A stretch of DNA of 21,661 nucleotides from WHSM01 sp050701635 (GCA_050701635.1 JBOGDF010000045.1:1-21661); one strand, 5' to 3'; shown: positions 6,561 through 15,102, counted from the first letter of the stretch. A program made the numbers and translations. Notes: generated from the letters alone by a model not told the origin.

Positions 6561-6569
6561 TGCTAGGCT
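6561..6569 (+). promoter_or_regulatory. Possible extended -10 of the pyr operon promoter
   Basis: TGC followed by TAGGCT (6564-6569) resembles an extended -10 (TGn-TAnnnT). The best -35 is poor: CAGACC at 6542-6547 with a 16-nt spacer. A start near 6576 would give a leader of about 79 nt that contains the whole PyrR-binding hairpin. The rest of the 285-nt bldD-pyrR gap holds only the bldD control sites described separately. Confidence 0.4.
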
Positions 6570-6608
6570 GCAGGTGCCGCTGCGGCCGGAGCATACCGAC
6601 CGTAGTCC

Positions 6609-6650
6609 GACGTCCTTTAACGACCCGTCCAGTGAGGCGGGGAAGGAGTC
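6609..6650 (+). promoter_or_regulatory. PyrR-binding RNA element overlapping the pyrR ribosome binding site
   Basis: The upper stem CCCG/CGGG (6624-6627 with 6638-6641) closes a 10-nt loop, UCCAGUGAGG. The Bacillus PyrR-binding loop, from memory, is UCCAGAGAGG, so only one base differs. The lower stem pairs UCCUU (6613-6617) with AAGGA (6643-6647), extended by GAC/GUC (6609-6611 with 6648-6650) around a bulged G. As in Bacillus, an unpaired UAA-rich strand sits between the stems. The lower stem buries the ribosome binding site GGAAGGAG (6641-6648), which ends 6 nt before the pyrR ATG. Binding of UMP-loaded PyrR would therefore block translation, as reported for Mycobacterium smegmatis, rather than drive attenuation. 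No terminator hairpin with a U-run follows. Confidence 0.85.
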
Positions 6651-6654
6651 AGGG

Positions 6655-7329
6655 ATGACAGATAGTGTGTCAAAGTCTGCCCAGAATGGGGCGATTGGTA
6701 CCAGTAGTGACGCTGGCCCGAATGGCGGACCCGACGCCCGGGTGATCCTCAGCGAGGGGGACATCGCCCGCATCATCGACCGGATCGCGCATCAGATCCT
6801 CGAAAAGACCCGCGGCGCCTCGGACACGGTGCTGCTGGGGATCCCGACCCGGGGCACTCCGCTCGCCGTACGACTGGCCCGGCGGATTCACGCTTTCGAG
6901 TCGGTCACCGTACCCACCGGGACCCTGGACATCACCCTCTACCGCGACGACCTGCGGCTGCGCGGCACCCGGGCGCTCGGCCCCACCGAGGTGCCGGCCG
7001 GCGGGATCGACGGCCTGCGGGTGATCCTGGTCGACGACGTGCTGTTCTCCGGGCGTACGGTCCGGGCGGCATTGGACGCGCTGGGCGACCTGGGACGGCC
7101 GGCGCAGGTGCAGCTGGCGGTGCTGGTCGACCGCGGGCACCGGGAGCTGCCGATCCGGGCCGACTACGTCGGCAAGAACCTCCCCACCGCGCTGACCGAG
7201 TCGGTCAAGGTGCTGCTGCACGAGGTGGACGGCACCGACGCGGTGCTGATCGAGCGCTGCGCCGACGCCTCCGGGAAGTCCGACAGCCTCGGAAAGTCCG
7301 GCAGCCTCGGCAAGGACGTGATCCGATGA
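6655..7329 (+). CDS. pyrR: Bifunctional pyr operon regulator and uracil phosphoribosyltransferase PyrR
   Basis: A 224-residue RNA-binding regulator that senses UMP and PRPP and has the fold of a type I phosphoribosyltransferase. The PRPP loop VDDVLFSGRT lies at 126-135, and the core VILSEGDIARIIDRIAHQILE, GIPTRGTPLAVRLA and TLDITLYRDDL segments match the family. It is about 40 residues longer than usual. Residues 1-27 are a Ser/Asn/Gly-rich extension, and the C-terminus has a repeated SGKS-SLG tail from an 18-bp tandem duplication (7273-7308). The start is fixed by GGAAGGAG 6 nt upstream, inside the PyrR RNA element. The first 25 codons are unusually A/T-ending, consistent with an open start region. 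The TGA overlaps the pyrB ATG. It probably regulates the whole downstream operon. Confidence 0.93.
   Translation: MTDSVSKSAQNGAIGTSSDAGPNGGPDARVILSEGDIARIIDRIAHQILEKTRGASDTVLLGIPTRGTPLAVRLARRIHAFESVTVPTGTLDITLYRDDLRLRGTRALGPTEVPAGGIDGLRVILVDDVLFSGRTVRAALDALGDLGRPAQVQLAVLVDRGHRELPIRADYVGKNLPTALTESVKVLLHEVDGTDAVLIERCADASGKSDSLGKSGSLGKDVIR
7273..7315 (+). repeat. 18-bp tandem duplication in the pyrR 3' end
   Basis: Two in-frame 18-nt units, at 7273-7290 and 7291-7308, share the pattern GG-AAGTCCG-CAGCCTC and differ at two positions. A partial third copy (GGCAAGG) follows at 7309-7315. Each full unit adds six residues of the SGKSDSL/GKSGSL type to the PyrR tail. It looks like a small slippage expansion in a tolerant, disordered region. 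Confidence 0.75.
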
Positions 7330-8255
7330 TCACGCATCTGCTCTCGGCGGGCGATCTGGACCGCGACACCGCCACTCTGGTGCTCGACACCGCCGCCCAG
7401 ATGGACGCCGCGATGGCCGGCCGGGAAGTCAAGAAGCTGCCCACGCTGCGCGGCCGTACGGTGGTCAACCTGTTCTACGAGGACTCCACCCGTACCCGGA
7501 TCTCGTTCGAGGCGGCGGCCAAGCGGCTGTCCGCCGACGTGATCAACTTCGGCGCGAAGGGCTCCAGCGTCTCGAAGGGCGAGAGCCTGAAGGACACCGC
7601 GCTCACCCTGCAGGCGATGGGCGCCGACGCGGTGGTGATCCGGCATCCGGAGTCCGGGGCGCCGCACCGGCTCGCCGGCTGGGTCTCCGGCAGCGTGCTC
7701 AACGCCGGTGACGGCACCCACGAGCATCCGACGCAGGCGCTGCTGGACGCGTACACGATGCGGCACCGGATGGGGCACCTGGAGGGGCTGAACGTCGCGG
7801 TCGTGGGCGACGTGCTGCACAGCCGGGTGGCCCGCTCCAACGTGCTGCTGCTGCATACGCTCGGCGCCCACGTCACGCTGGTCAGCCCGCCGACGCTGCT
7901 CCCGGTCGGCGTACCCGCGTGGCCGGCGGAGGTGTCGTACGACCTGGACGCCGTACTGCCCAAGCAGGACGTGGTGATGATGCTGCGGGTGCAGCGGGAA
8001 CGGATGAACGACTCGTACTTCCCGTCCGCGCGCGAGTACGCCCGCCGCTACGGCCTCGACGCGCGCCGGATGGCGCTGCTGCCGGAGTCCGCGATCGTGA
8101 TGCACCCCGGCCCGATGAACCGCGGCATGGAGATCACGCCCGAGGTCGCCGACTCGCCGCGCTCCACGATCGTGGAGCAGGTCAGCAACGGGGTCAGCGT
8201 ACGGATGGCGGTGCTCTACCTGATGCTCGGCGGACGCCCGGAGGAGAACCAGTGA
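7326..8255 (+). CDS. pyrB: Aspartate carbamoyltransferase, catalytic chain
   Basis: A 309-residue enzyme that joins carbamoyl phosphate and aspartate to give N-carbamoyl-L-aspartate, the committed step of pyrimidine synthesis. The carbamoyl phosphate motif STRTR is at 54-58 in FYEDSTRTR. The HPTQ motif is at 134-137, in DGTHEHPTQALLD. The aspartate-side elements MMLRVQRERM and HPGPMNRGMEI are present. Length is that of a catalytic trimer subunit. No pyrI regulatory subunit lies alongside, as expected for actinobacteria, where pyrC follows directly. The ATG overlaps the pyrR stop, and the TGA overlaps the pyrC GTG. Expression should follow PyrR control of the leader. Identification is certain. 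Confidence 0.97.
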   Translation: MITHLLSAGDLDRDTATLVLDTAAQMDAAMAGREVKKLPTLRGRTVVNLFYEDSTRTRISFEAAAKRLSADVINFGAKGSSVSKGESLKDTALTLQAMGADAVVIRHPESGAPHRLAGWVSGSVLNAGDGTHEHPTQALLDAYTMRHRMGHLEGLNVAVVGDVLHSRVARSNVLLLHTLGAHVTLVSPPTLLPVGVPAWPAEVSYDLDAVLPKQDVVMMLRVQRERMNDSYFPSAREYARRYGLDARRMALLPESAIVMHPGPMNRGMEITPEVADSPRSTIVEQVSNGVSVRMAVLYLMLGGRPEENQ

Positions 8256-9532
8256 AGACCTTGATCAAGGGGGTACGCGTCATCGACGCCGAACCCACGG
8301 ACATCCTGATCGCGGACGGCGTCGTCGCCGAGGTGGGCGCGGGACTGAGCGCGCGCGGGGCGACGAAGATCGACGCGGACGGGCTGGTCGCGCTGCCGGG
8401 GCTGGTGGATCTGCACACCCACCTGCGGGAGCCGGGGCGGGAGGACGCCGAGACTGTCGAGACCGGCAGCCGGGCCGCCGCGCTGGGCGGCTACACCGCG
8501 GTCTGCGCGATGGCGAACACCGACCCGGTCGCCGACACCGCCGGGGTGGTCGAGCAGGTCTACCGGCTGGGCCAGGCGGCGGGGCTGGTCGACGTACAGC
8601 CGATCGGAGCGGTCAGCGTCGGGCTGGCGGGGGAGCGGCTCGCCGAGCTGGGCGCGATGGCGACCTCGGCGGCCACCGTACGGATCTTCTCCGACGACGG
8701 GCACTGCGTCTCCGACCCGCGGCTGATGCGGCGCGCCCTGGAGTACGTCAAGGCGTTCGACGGCGTGATCGCGCAGCACGCCGAGGAGCCGCGGTTGACC
8801 GTCGGTGCCCAGATGCACGAGGGCGTGGAGTCGGCGCGGCTCGGGCTCACCGGCTGGCCGGCGGTCGCCGAGGAGGCGATCATCGCCCGCGACGCGCTGC
8901 TGGCCGGCCATGTCGGCAGCCGGCTGCACGTCTGCCACGTGTCGACCGCCGGCAGCGTGGAGATCCTGCGCTGGGCCAAGAGCAAGGGCTGGCGGGTCAC
9001 CGCCGAGGTCTGCCCGCACCACCTACTGCTCGACGACACCCGGCCGGCCACGTACGACCCGGTGTTCAAGGTGAACCCGCCACTGCGCGGTAGCGAGGAC
9101 GTCACCGTGCTGCGGGCGGCGCTGGTGGAGGGCGTGATCGACGTGGTCGCCACCGACCATGCGCCGCACACCGTGGAGGACAAGGAGTGCGAGTGGGGGT
9201 ACGCCCGCCCCGGCATGCTCGGGCTGCAGACCGCGCTGTCGATCGTGCTCGACACCGTCGGCGACGAGCTCGGCTGGGACGGCGTCGCGGAGCGGATGTC
9301 GCGCCGGCCGGCCCGGATCGCCGGGCTCGCCGACCACGGCCATGACCCGGCGCCCGGCGCGGTCGCCAACCTGACCCTGGTCGACCCCGCCGCCCGCTGG
9401 ACCGTGGACCCGACACAGCTGGCCAGCCGCAGCCGCAACACCCCGTACGCCGGGATGGAGCTGCCCGGCACGGTGGTCGCCACGTTCCTGCGCGGCGTAC
9501 CGACCGTGCTGGACGGGAAGGCACAGCGGTGA
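8252..9532 (+). CDS. pyrC: Dihydroorotase (class I)
   Basis: A 426-residue amidohydrolase that cyclises carbamoyl aspartate to dihydroorotate. Expected zinc and catalytic residues are present: His55 and His57 in DLHTHLREPG, the Asp pair at 148-149 in FSDDGHC, His176 in AQHAEEP, His229 in CHVSTAGS and Asp302 in ATDHAPH. The KVNPPLR segment also marks class I enzymes, which in several bacteria associate with PyrB. The GTG start is backed by a strong GGAGGAG at 8240-8246, inside the pyrB end, with a 5-nt gap. The earlier part of this open frame, upstream of 8252, overlaps pyrB and is not coding. The TGA overlaps the carA GTG. Identification is certain. Confidence 0.97.
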   Translation: MKTLIKGVRVIDAEPTDILIADGVVAEVGAGLSARGATKIDADGLVALPGLVDLHTHLREPGREDAETVETGSRAAALGGYTAVCAMANTDPVADTAGVVEQVYRLGQAAGLVDVQPIGAVSVGLAGERLAELGAMATSAATVRIFSDDGHCVSDPRLMRRALEYVKAFDGVIAQHAEEPRLTVGAQMHEGVESARLGLTGWPAVAEEAIIARDALLAGHVGSRLHVCHVSTAGSVEILRWAKSKGWRVTAEVCPHHLLLDDTRPATYDPVFKVNPPLRGSEDVTVLRAALVEGVIDVVATDHAPHTVEDKECEWGYARPGMLGLQTALSIVLDTVGDELGWDGVAERMSRRPARIAGLADHGHDPAPGAVANLTLVDPAARWTVDPTQLASRSRNTPYAGMELPGTVVATFLRGVPTVLDGKAQR

Positions 9533-10638
9533 GCGGGCTGCTCGTCCTGGAGGACGGACGGAGCTTCCGCGGCGAGGCGTTCGGCGCGGTGGGAGAGAGC
9601 TTCGGCGAGGCGGTGTTCAGCACCGGGATGACCGGGTACCAGGAGACGCTGACGGATCCGTCGTACCACCGGCAGGTGGTGGTGGCGACGGCGCCGCACA
9701 TCGGGAACACCGGCTGGAACGATGAGGACGACGAATCGCAGCGGATCTGGGTCTCCGGGTACGTGGTCCGCGATCCCGCGCGTACCCCCTCGAACTGGCG
9801 GTCGAAGCGCAGCCTGGACGACGAGCTGGTGCGGCAGGGGATCGTCGGGATCAGCGGCATCGACACCCGCGCGCTCACCCGCCACCTGCGGGAACGCGGC
9901 GCGATGCGGGTCGGAGTGTCCAGTGTGGACGGCGATGCCGACGCGCTGCGGGCGAAGGTGCTGGAGCAGCCGCCGATGGCCGGCGCCAACCTGGTCGGCG
10001 AGGTGACGACGGCGCAGCCGTACACGGTGCAGGCCGAGGGTGAGCACCGGCTGACGGTGGCGGCGATCGACCTCGGGATCAAGCGGAACACCCCGCGCCG
10101 GATGGCGGCGCGCGGCATCACCACGCACGTACTGCCGGCCGAGGCGTCGATCGAGCAGGTCGCCGCCACCCGGCCGGACGCGGTGTTCCTCTCCAACGGA
10201 CCCGGCGACCCGGCGACCGCGGATGTCCAGGTCGCGCTCACCCGGGAGGTGCTGCGGCGGGGGATCCCGCTGTTCGGGATCTGCTTCGGTAACCAGATCC
10301 TGGGCCGGGCGCTCGGCTTCGGTACGTACAAGCTGAAGTACGGCCACCGCGGCATCAACCAGCCGGTGATGGACCGTACGACCGGCAAGGTCGAGGTGAC
10401 GGCGCACAACCACGGCTTCGCGGTGGACGCACCGCGCGACGGCACCGCAGACACGGAATTCGGCAGCGTAGAGGTGAGTCACGTCTGCCTCAACGACGGC
10501 GTGGTGGAGGGGCTGCGCTGCCGGGACGTACCCGCGTTCTCGGTGCAGTACCACCCGGAGGCGGCGGCGGGGCCGCACGACGCGGACTACCTCTTCGACC
10601 GACTCGTCGAGCTGATCGGGGGGCGGGCCGGTGCCTAA
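9529..10638 (+). CDS. carA: Carbamoyl phosphate synthetase, small (glutaminase) subunit
   Basis: A 369-residue subunit that hydrolyses glutamine and channels ammonia to CarB. The N-terminal domain has the conserved FSTGMTGYQETLTDPSY and GISGIDTRALTRHLR. The class I glutamine amidotransferase domain follows, with SNGPGDP and the nucleophile Cys252 in FGICFGNQ, then His342 and Glu344 in VQYHPEA completing the triad. It starts at a GTG that overlaps the pyrC stop and ends with TAA after an 8-nt overlap with carB. The product supplies carbamoyl phosphate for both pyrimidines and arginine. In this window it is placed under PyrR-type control with the pyr genes, and no arginine operator is evident. 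Identification is certain. Confidence 0.97.
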   Translation: MSGLLVLEDGRSFRGEAFGAVGESFGEAVFSTGMTGYQETLTDPSYHRQVVVATAPHIGNTGWNDEDDESQRIWVSGYVVRDPARTPSNWRSKRSLDDELVRQGIVGISGIDTRALTRHLRERGAMRVGVSSVDGDADALRAKVLEQPPMAGANLVGEVTTAQPYTVQAEGEHRLTVAAIDLGIKRNTPRRMAARGITTHVLPAEASIEQVAATRPDAVFLSNGPGDPATADVQVALTREVLRRGIPLFGICFGNQILGRALGFGTYKLKYGHRGINQPVMDRTTGKVEVTAHNHGFAVDAPRDGTADTEFGSVEVSHVCLNDGVVEGLRCRDVPAFSVQYHPEAAAGPHDADYLFDRLVELIGGRAGA

Positions 10639-13600
10639 GCGCGACGACATCCGGCACGTGCTGGTGATCGGCTCCGGGCCGATCGTGATCGGGCAGGCGT
10701 GCGAGTTCGACTACTCCGGTACGCAGGCCTGCCGGGTGCTGCGCTCCGAGGGGATCCGGGTCAGCCTGGTCAACTCCAACCCGGCCACGATCATGACCGA
10801 CCCGGAGTTCGCCGACGCCACGTACGTGGAGCCGATCACCCCCGAGTACGTCGAGAAGGTGATCGCCACCGAGCGCCCCGATGCGCTGCTCCCCACCCTG
10901 GGCGGCCAGACGGCGCTGAACACCGCCGTAGCGCTGCATGAGGCGGGCGTACTCGACAAGTACGGGGTACGCCTGATCGGCGCCAACATCGACGCGATCC
11001 AGCGCGGCGAGGACCGCCAGAAGTTCAAGGAGACTGTACGGGCGGTCGGCGGCGAGGTGCCGCGCAGCGCGGTCTGCCACTCCATGGCGGAGGTACGCGC
11101 CACCGTCGCCGAGCTCGGGCTGCCGGTGGTGATCCGGCCCAGTTTCACGATGGGCGGGCTGGGCTCCGGGATGGCGCACACCGACGCGGATCTGGAGCGG
11201 ATCGCCGGGGCGGGGCTCGCGGAATCCCCGGTCACCGAGGTGTTGATCGAGGAGAGCGTGCTCGGCTGGAAGGAGTACGAGCTTGAGCTGATGCGCGATC
11301 GCCACGACAACGTGGTGGTGGTCTGCTCGATCGAGAACATCGATCCGATGGGCGTACACACCGGCGACAGTGTGACAGTCGCGCCCGCGATGACGCTGAC
11401 AGACCGTGAGTACCAGCGGATGCGTGACCTCGGCATCGCCGTACTGCGCGAGGTCGGGGTCGACACCGGCGGCTGCAACATCCAGTTCGCCGTACACCCG
11501 GAGACCGGGCGGCTCGTGGTGATCGAGATGAACCCACGGGTGTCGCGTTCGTCGGCGCTGGCGTCGAAGGCGACCGGCTTCCCGATCGCGAAGATCGCCG
11601 CGAAGCTGGCGGTCGGCTACACCCTGGACGAGATCGACAACGACATCACGCAGGCCACCCCGGCGTGCTTCGAGCCGACGCTGGACTACGTGGTGGTGAA
11701 GGCGCCGCGGTTCGCGTTCGAGAAGTTCCCCGGCGCCGACCCGGAGCTGACCACCACCATGAAGTCGGTCGGCGAGGCGATGGCGCTGGGCCGCAACTTC
11801 ACCGAGGCGCTGGGCAAGGCGCTGCGGTCGATGGAGCGGGTCTCGGGCGAGTTCGGCTTCGACACCGCACCCGACCCGGCCGGCCTGGTGGAGCGCTGCC
11901 GGATGCCGCACGACGGGCGGCTGAAGTTGATCCAGCAGGCGCTGTACGCCGGCGCCACGGTTGCCCAGCTGCACGAGGCGACCGGGATCGACCCGTGGTT
12001 CCTGGACCAGATCGTCGCGGTCAACGAGGTCGCGTCGGCGCTCGCCGGCCGCCAGCTGGGCTCGCTCGACGCAGCCGAGCTGCGCGGGGCCAAGCGCACC
12101 GGGCTGTCCGACCGCCAGCTCGGCGAGCTGCTCGGGACTTCCGAGACGGGGGTACGGGAGCGCCGGCTGGCCCTCGAGGTGAGGCCGGTCTACAAGACCG
12201 TCGACACGTGTGCCGCGGAGTTCGCGGCGGCGACGCCGTACCACTACTCGTCGTACGACGAGGAGACGGAGGTGGCCGGCAGCGACCGGGCCAAGGTGGT
12301 CATCCTCGGCTCCGGGCCGAACCGGATCGGGCAGGGCATCGAGTTCGACTATTCGTGCGTCCACGCGGTGATGGCCTTGCGCGATGCGGGGTACGAAACC
12401 GTCATGGTGAACTGCAACCCGGAGACCGTCTCCACCGACTACGACACCGCCGACCGGCTCTACTTCGAGCCGCTCACCTTCGAAGACGTCCTCGAGGTGA
12501 TCCACGCCGAGGACAGCTCCGGGAAGGCGGCCGGCGGCCCGGGCGTGGTGGGCGTGATCGTGCAGCTCGGCGGCCAGACCCCGCTCGGGCTCGCTGACCG
12601 GTTGGCGAAGGCGGGCGTACCGATCGTGGGGACCACGCCCGCGGCCATCCATCTCGCGGAGGAGCGGGGCGCGTTCGGGGCGCTGCTGGCCGAGGCCGGG
12701 CTGCCGGCGCCGAAACACGGCACCGCCACCTCGTACGCCGAAGCCAAGGCGATCGCGGACGAGATCGGCTACCCGGTGCTGGTACGCCCGTCGTACGTGC
12801 TCGGCGGGCGCGGCATGGAGATCGTGTACGACGACGAGACCCTCGAGAGCTACATCCGGCGCGCCACCGCGGTCAGCCCGGAGCATCCGGTGCTGGTGGA
12901 CCGGTTCCTCGACGACGCGATCGAGATCGACGTGGACGCGCTGTGCGACGCCACGGGGGAGGTCTACCTCGGCGGGATCATGGAGCACATCGAGGAGGCC
13001 GGAATCCACTCCGGCGACTCGGCGTGCGCGCTGCCCCCGATCACCCTCACCGACGCCAACCTGCGCCGGGTACGCGACTACACCGAGCGACTCGCCCGCG
13101 GGATCGGCGTACGGGGCCTGCTCAACGTCCAGTACGCCCTCAAGGACGACCAGCTGTACGTGCTGGAGGCCAACCCGCGGGCCAGCCGTACCGTGCCGTT
13201 CGTGTCGAAGGCGACGGCGGTGCCGCTGGCGAAGGCGGCCGCCCGGATCATGCTCGGCGCCACCATCGCGCGGCTGCGTGAGGAGGGGATGCTGCTCGCC
13301 GACGGCGACGGCGGCGACCTGCCCGACGACGCGCCGGTCGCGGTGAAGGAGGCGGTGCTGCCGTTCAAGCGGTTCCGTACCACCGAGGGGCGCGGCATCG
13401 ACTCGCTGCTCGGGCCGGAGATGAAGTCCACCGGCGAGGTGATGGGGATCGACTTCGCGTTCGGGCACGCGTACGCGAAGTCGCAGGCGGCGGCGTACGG
13501 GTCGCTGCCGACGTCCGGGAAGGTGCTGGTCACGCTCGCGGACCGGGACAAGCGTTCGATGATCTTCCCGGTGATGCGGCTCGCCGACCTGGGTTTCGAG

Positions 13601-14020
13601 GTGCTCGCCACCGCCGGTACGGCGCACCTGCTGCGCCGCCAGGGGATCAGCTGCCGGACCGTACCGAAGCACTTCGAACACGGGGAGCAGAACACCGTCG
13701 AGCTGATCGAGGCGGGCGAGATCAACCTGGTGATCAACACTCCGCACGGCTCCACCGGCCCCCGGATCGACGGGTACGAGATCCGCAGCGCCGCCGTGGC
13801 CAACGACATCCCGTGCATCACCACGGTGCAGGGTGCCGCCGCCGCGGTGATGGGGATCGAGGCGCAGATCCGGGGCGACCTGCGGGTCCGCTCGCTGCAA
13901 CAGCTGCACGCGCTCACCCGCCCGCCCGAGCCCGGGTCAGCTGCAGAGTCTGAGCCGGCTGCGGAGTCTGGGCCGGCCACCCCGGCGGAGACGATCACGC
14001 CGGCACCGGGGGTGCCGTGA
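10631..14020 (+). CDS. carB: Carbamoyl phosphate synthetase, large subunit
   Basis: A 1129-residue duplicated ATP-grasp enzyme that makes carbamoyl phosphate from bicarbonate, ammonia and two ATP. The first half opens with VLVIGSGPIVIGQACEFDYSG and contains IRPSFTMGGLGSGMA. The second half begins near residue 553 with VILGSGPNRIGQGIEFDYS and contains VRPSYVLGGRGME. The C-terminal MGS-like allosteric domain starts near 960 (GKVLVTLADRDK) and would bind UMP or ornithine in relatives. A Pro/Ala/Glu-rich tail of about 35 residues follows, partly made by an 18-bp tandem duplication. The GTG at 10631 overlaps the carA end by 8 nt, and the TGA overlaps the pyrD GTG. It is slightly longer than typical actinobacterial CarB because of the tail. 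Confidence 0.97.
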   Translation: MPKRDDIRHVLVIGSGPIVIGQACEFDYSGTQACRVLRSEGIRVSLVNSNPATIMTDPEFADATYVEPITPEYVEKVIATERPDALLPTLGGQTALNTAVALHEAGVLDKYGVRLIGANIDAIQRGEDRQKFKETVRAVGGEVPRSAVCHSMAEVRATVAELGLPVVIRPSFTMGGLGSGMAHTDADLERIAGAGLAESPVTEVLIEESVLGWKEYELELMRDRHDNVVVVCSIENIDPMGVHTGDSVTVAPAMTLTDREYQRMRDLGIAVLREVGVDTGGCNIQFAVHPETGRLVVIEMNPRVSRSSALASKATGFPIAKIAAKLAVGYTLDEIDNDITQATPACFEPTLDYVVVKAPRFAFEKFPGADPELTTTMKSVGEAMALGRNFTEALGKALRSMERVSGEFGFDTAPDPAGLVERCRMPHDGRLKLIQQALYAGATVAQLHEATGIDPWFLDQIVAVNEVASALAGRQLGSLDAAELRGAKRTGLSDRQLGELLGTSETGVRERRLALEVRPVYKTVDTCAAEFAAATPYHYSSYDEETEVAGSDRAKVVILGSGPNRIGQGIEFDYSCVHAVMALRDAGYETVMVNCNPETVSTDYDTADRLYFEPLTFEDVLEVIHAEDSSGKAAGGPGVVGVIVQLGGQTPLGLADRLAKAGVPIVGTTPAAIHLAEERGAFGALLAEAGLPAPKHGTATSYAEAKAIADEIGYPVLVRPSYVLGGRGMEIVYDDETLESYIRRATAVSPEHPVLVDRFLDDAIEIDVDALCDATGEVYLGGIMEHIEEAGIHSGDSACALPPITLTDANLRRVRDYTERLARGIGVRGLLNVQYALKDDQLYVLEANPRASRTVPFVSKATAVPLAKAAARIMLGATIARLREEGMLLADGDGGDLPDDAPVAVKEAVLPFKRFRTTEGRGIDSLLGPEMKSTGEVMGIDFAFGHAYAKSQAAAYGSLPTSGKVLVTLADRDKRSMIFPVMRLADLGFEVLATAGTAHLLRRQGISCRTVPKHFEHGEQNTVELIEAGEINLVINTPHGSTGPRIDGYEIRSAAVANDIPCITTVQGAAAAVMGIEAQIRGDLRVRSLQQLHALTRPPEPGSAAESEPAAESGPATPAETITPAPGVP
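13940..13975 (+). repeat. 18-bp tandem duplication in the carB 3' end
   Basis: Two in-frame units, at 13940-13957 and 13958-13975, share GCTGC-GAGTCTG-GCCG and differ at two of 18 positions. They encode AAESEP and AAESGP in the disordered tail after the MGS-like domain. It resembles the pyrR 3' duplication in unit length and position. Confidence 0.75.
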
Positions 14021-15102
14021 CCGGGTTTGCCCGCACCGTACGGCCGCTGCTGTTCCGGATCGGCGGGGGCGACGCCGAAGCCGCCCACGAGTGGACGCTG
14101 CAGCGGCTGGCGGGGCTGTCCCGCCGCCCGGCGCTGGTACGCGCGCTGCGCCGCTACTACGCGCCGGACGCCGCGCCCCGCACCGTGTTCGGGATCAGGT
14201 TCCCGAGCCCGGTCGGACTGGCCGCCGGGATGGACAAGGACGGCCGCGCGCTGCGGGCCTGGCCCGGGCTCGGGTTCGGCTTCACCGAGGTCGGCACCGT
14301 CACCTGGCACCCCCAGCCGGGCAACCCCGCGCCCCGGCTGTTCCGGCTGCCGGCGAGCGAGGCGATCGTGAACCGGATGGGGTTCAACAACCACGGCGCG
14401 CGGGCGCTGGCCGCCACGCTGGCCGCCACCGGGCCGCTGCCGACCCCGCTCGGGATCAGCCTCGGCAAGTCCAAGGTCACGCCGTTGGCGGACGCGGTGG
14501 AGGACTACGTCTCGTCGTTGCGGGCGCTCTACCCGTACGGGGACTACTTCGCGGTGAACGTCAGCTCGCCGAACACCCCGGGGCTGCGGGAGCTGCAGGA
14601 CCGTACCCACCTGGACGAGCTGCTCGCAGCGCTGCGGGCCGAGGCGACCAGCCTCGCCGGCGTACCCCCGGCAAAGCCTTTGCTGGTGAAGCTGGCGCCG
14701 GACCTGTCCGAGCCGGCGATCGGTGACCTGCTCGAAGTGTGCGAACGGCACGGGGTGGCCGGCGTGATCGCCACCAACACCACGATCGGACGGGACGGCA
14801 TCGCCGATCCGGACCGGCGGTACGCCGCCGAGGCCGGTGGCCTGTCCGGGCGGCCGCTGAACGTCCGTGCCCTCGAGGTGGTGCGGTTCGTTCACCATGA
14901 GACCGGAGGACGGCTGCCGGTGATCGGCGTCGGCGGCGTGCTCGACGTGGACGACGGGCTGCGCCTGTTCGACGCCGGCGCCAGCCTGATCCAGCTGTTC
15001 ACCGGCCTGATCTACCGCGGTCCCGGGTTGGTACGAGGTCTCAATCGCGCGACAGATCGCACAGTTCATGCAACCGAACGGGGAGAGGCTGCGTCGAGAT
15101 GA
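14017..15102 (+). CDS. pyrD: Dihydroorotate dehydrogenase (quinone), class 2
   Basis: A 361-residue FMN enzyme that oxidises dihydroorotate to orotate and passes electrons to membrane quinones. The class 2 marks are the N-terminal amphipathic stretch RPLLFRI...DAEAAHEWTLQ, which docks on the inner membrane face, and the catalytic serine pair at 183-184 in NVSSPNTPGLRELQ in place of the class 1 cysteine. FMN contacts are visible in GFTEVGTVT, RMGFNNHG, VKLAPDLSE and GVGGV. The GTG overlaps the carB stop. The last 23 codons switch to A/T-rich third positions (VRGLNRATDRTVHATERGEAASR), unlike the rest of the gene; see findings. Identification is certain. Confidence 0.96.
   Translation: MTGFARTVRPLLFRIGGGDAEAAHEWTLQRLAGLSRRPALVRALRRYYAPDAAPRTVFGIRFPSPVGLAAGMDKDGRALRAWPGLGFGFTEVGTVTWHPQPGNPAPRLFRLPASEAIVNRMGFNNHGARALAATLAATGPLPTPLGISLGKSKVTPLADAVEDYVSSLRALYPYGDYFAVNVSSPNTPGLRELQDRTHLDELLAALRAEATSLAGVPPAKPLLVKLAPDLSEPAIGDLLEVCERHGVAGVIATNTTIGRDGIADPDRRYAAEAGGLSGRPLNVRALEVVRFVHHETGGRLPVIGVGGVLDVDDGLRLFDAGASLIQLFTGLIYRGPGLVRGLNRATDRTVHATERGEAASR

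Noticed and set aside
6655..6735. A later start for pyrR that would remove the Ser/Asn/Gly-rich extension
   Set aside because: The strong GGAAGGAG and the PyrR element both point to the ATG at 6655, and no later start has a ribosome site.
10490..13909. A 1139-codon minus-strand open frame opposite carB
   Set aside because: It mirrors carB codon positions; antisense frames stay open in GC-rich DNA because stop codons are rare. The residues are low-complexity Arg/Gly/His with no family resemblance, and carB is unmistakable.
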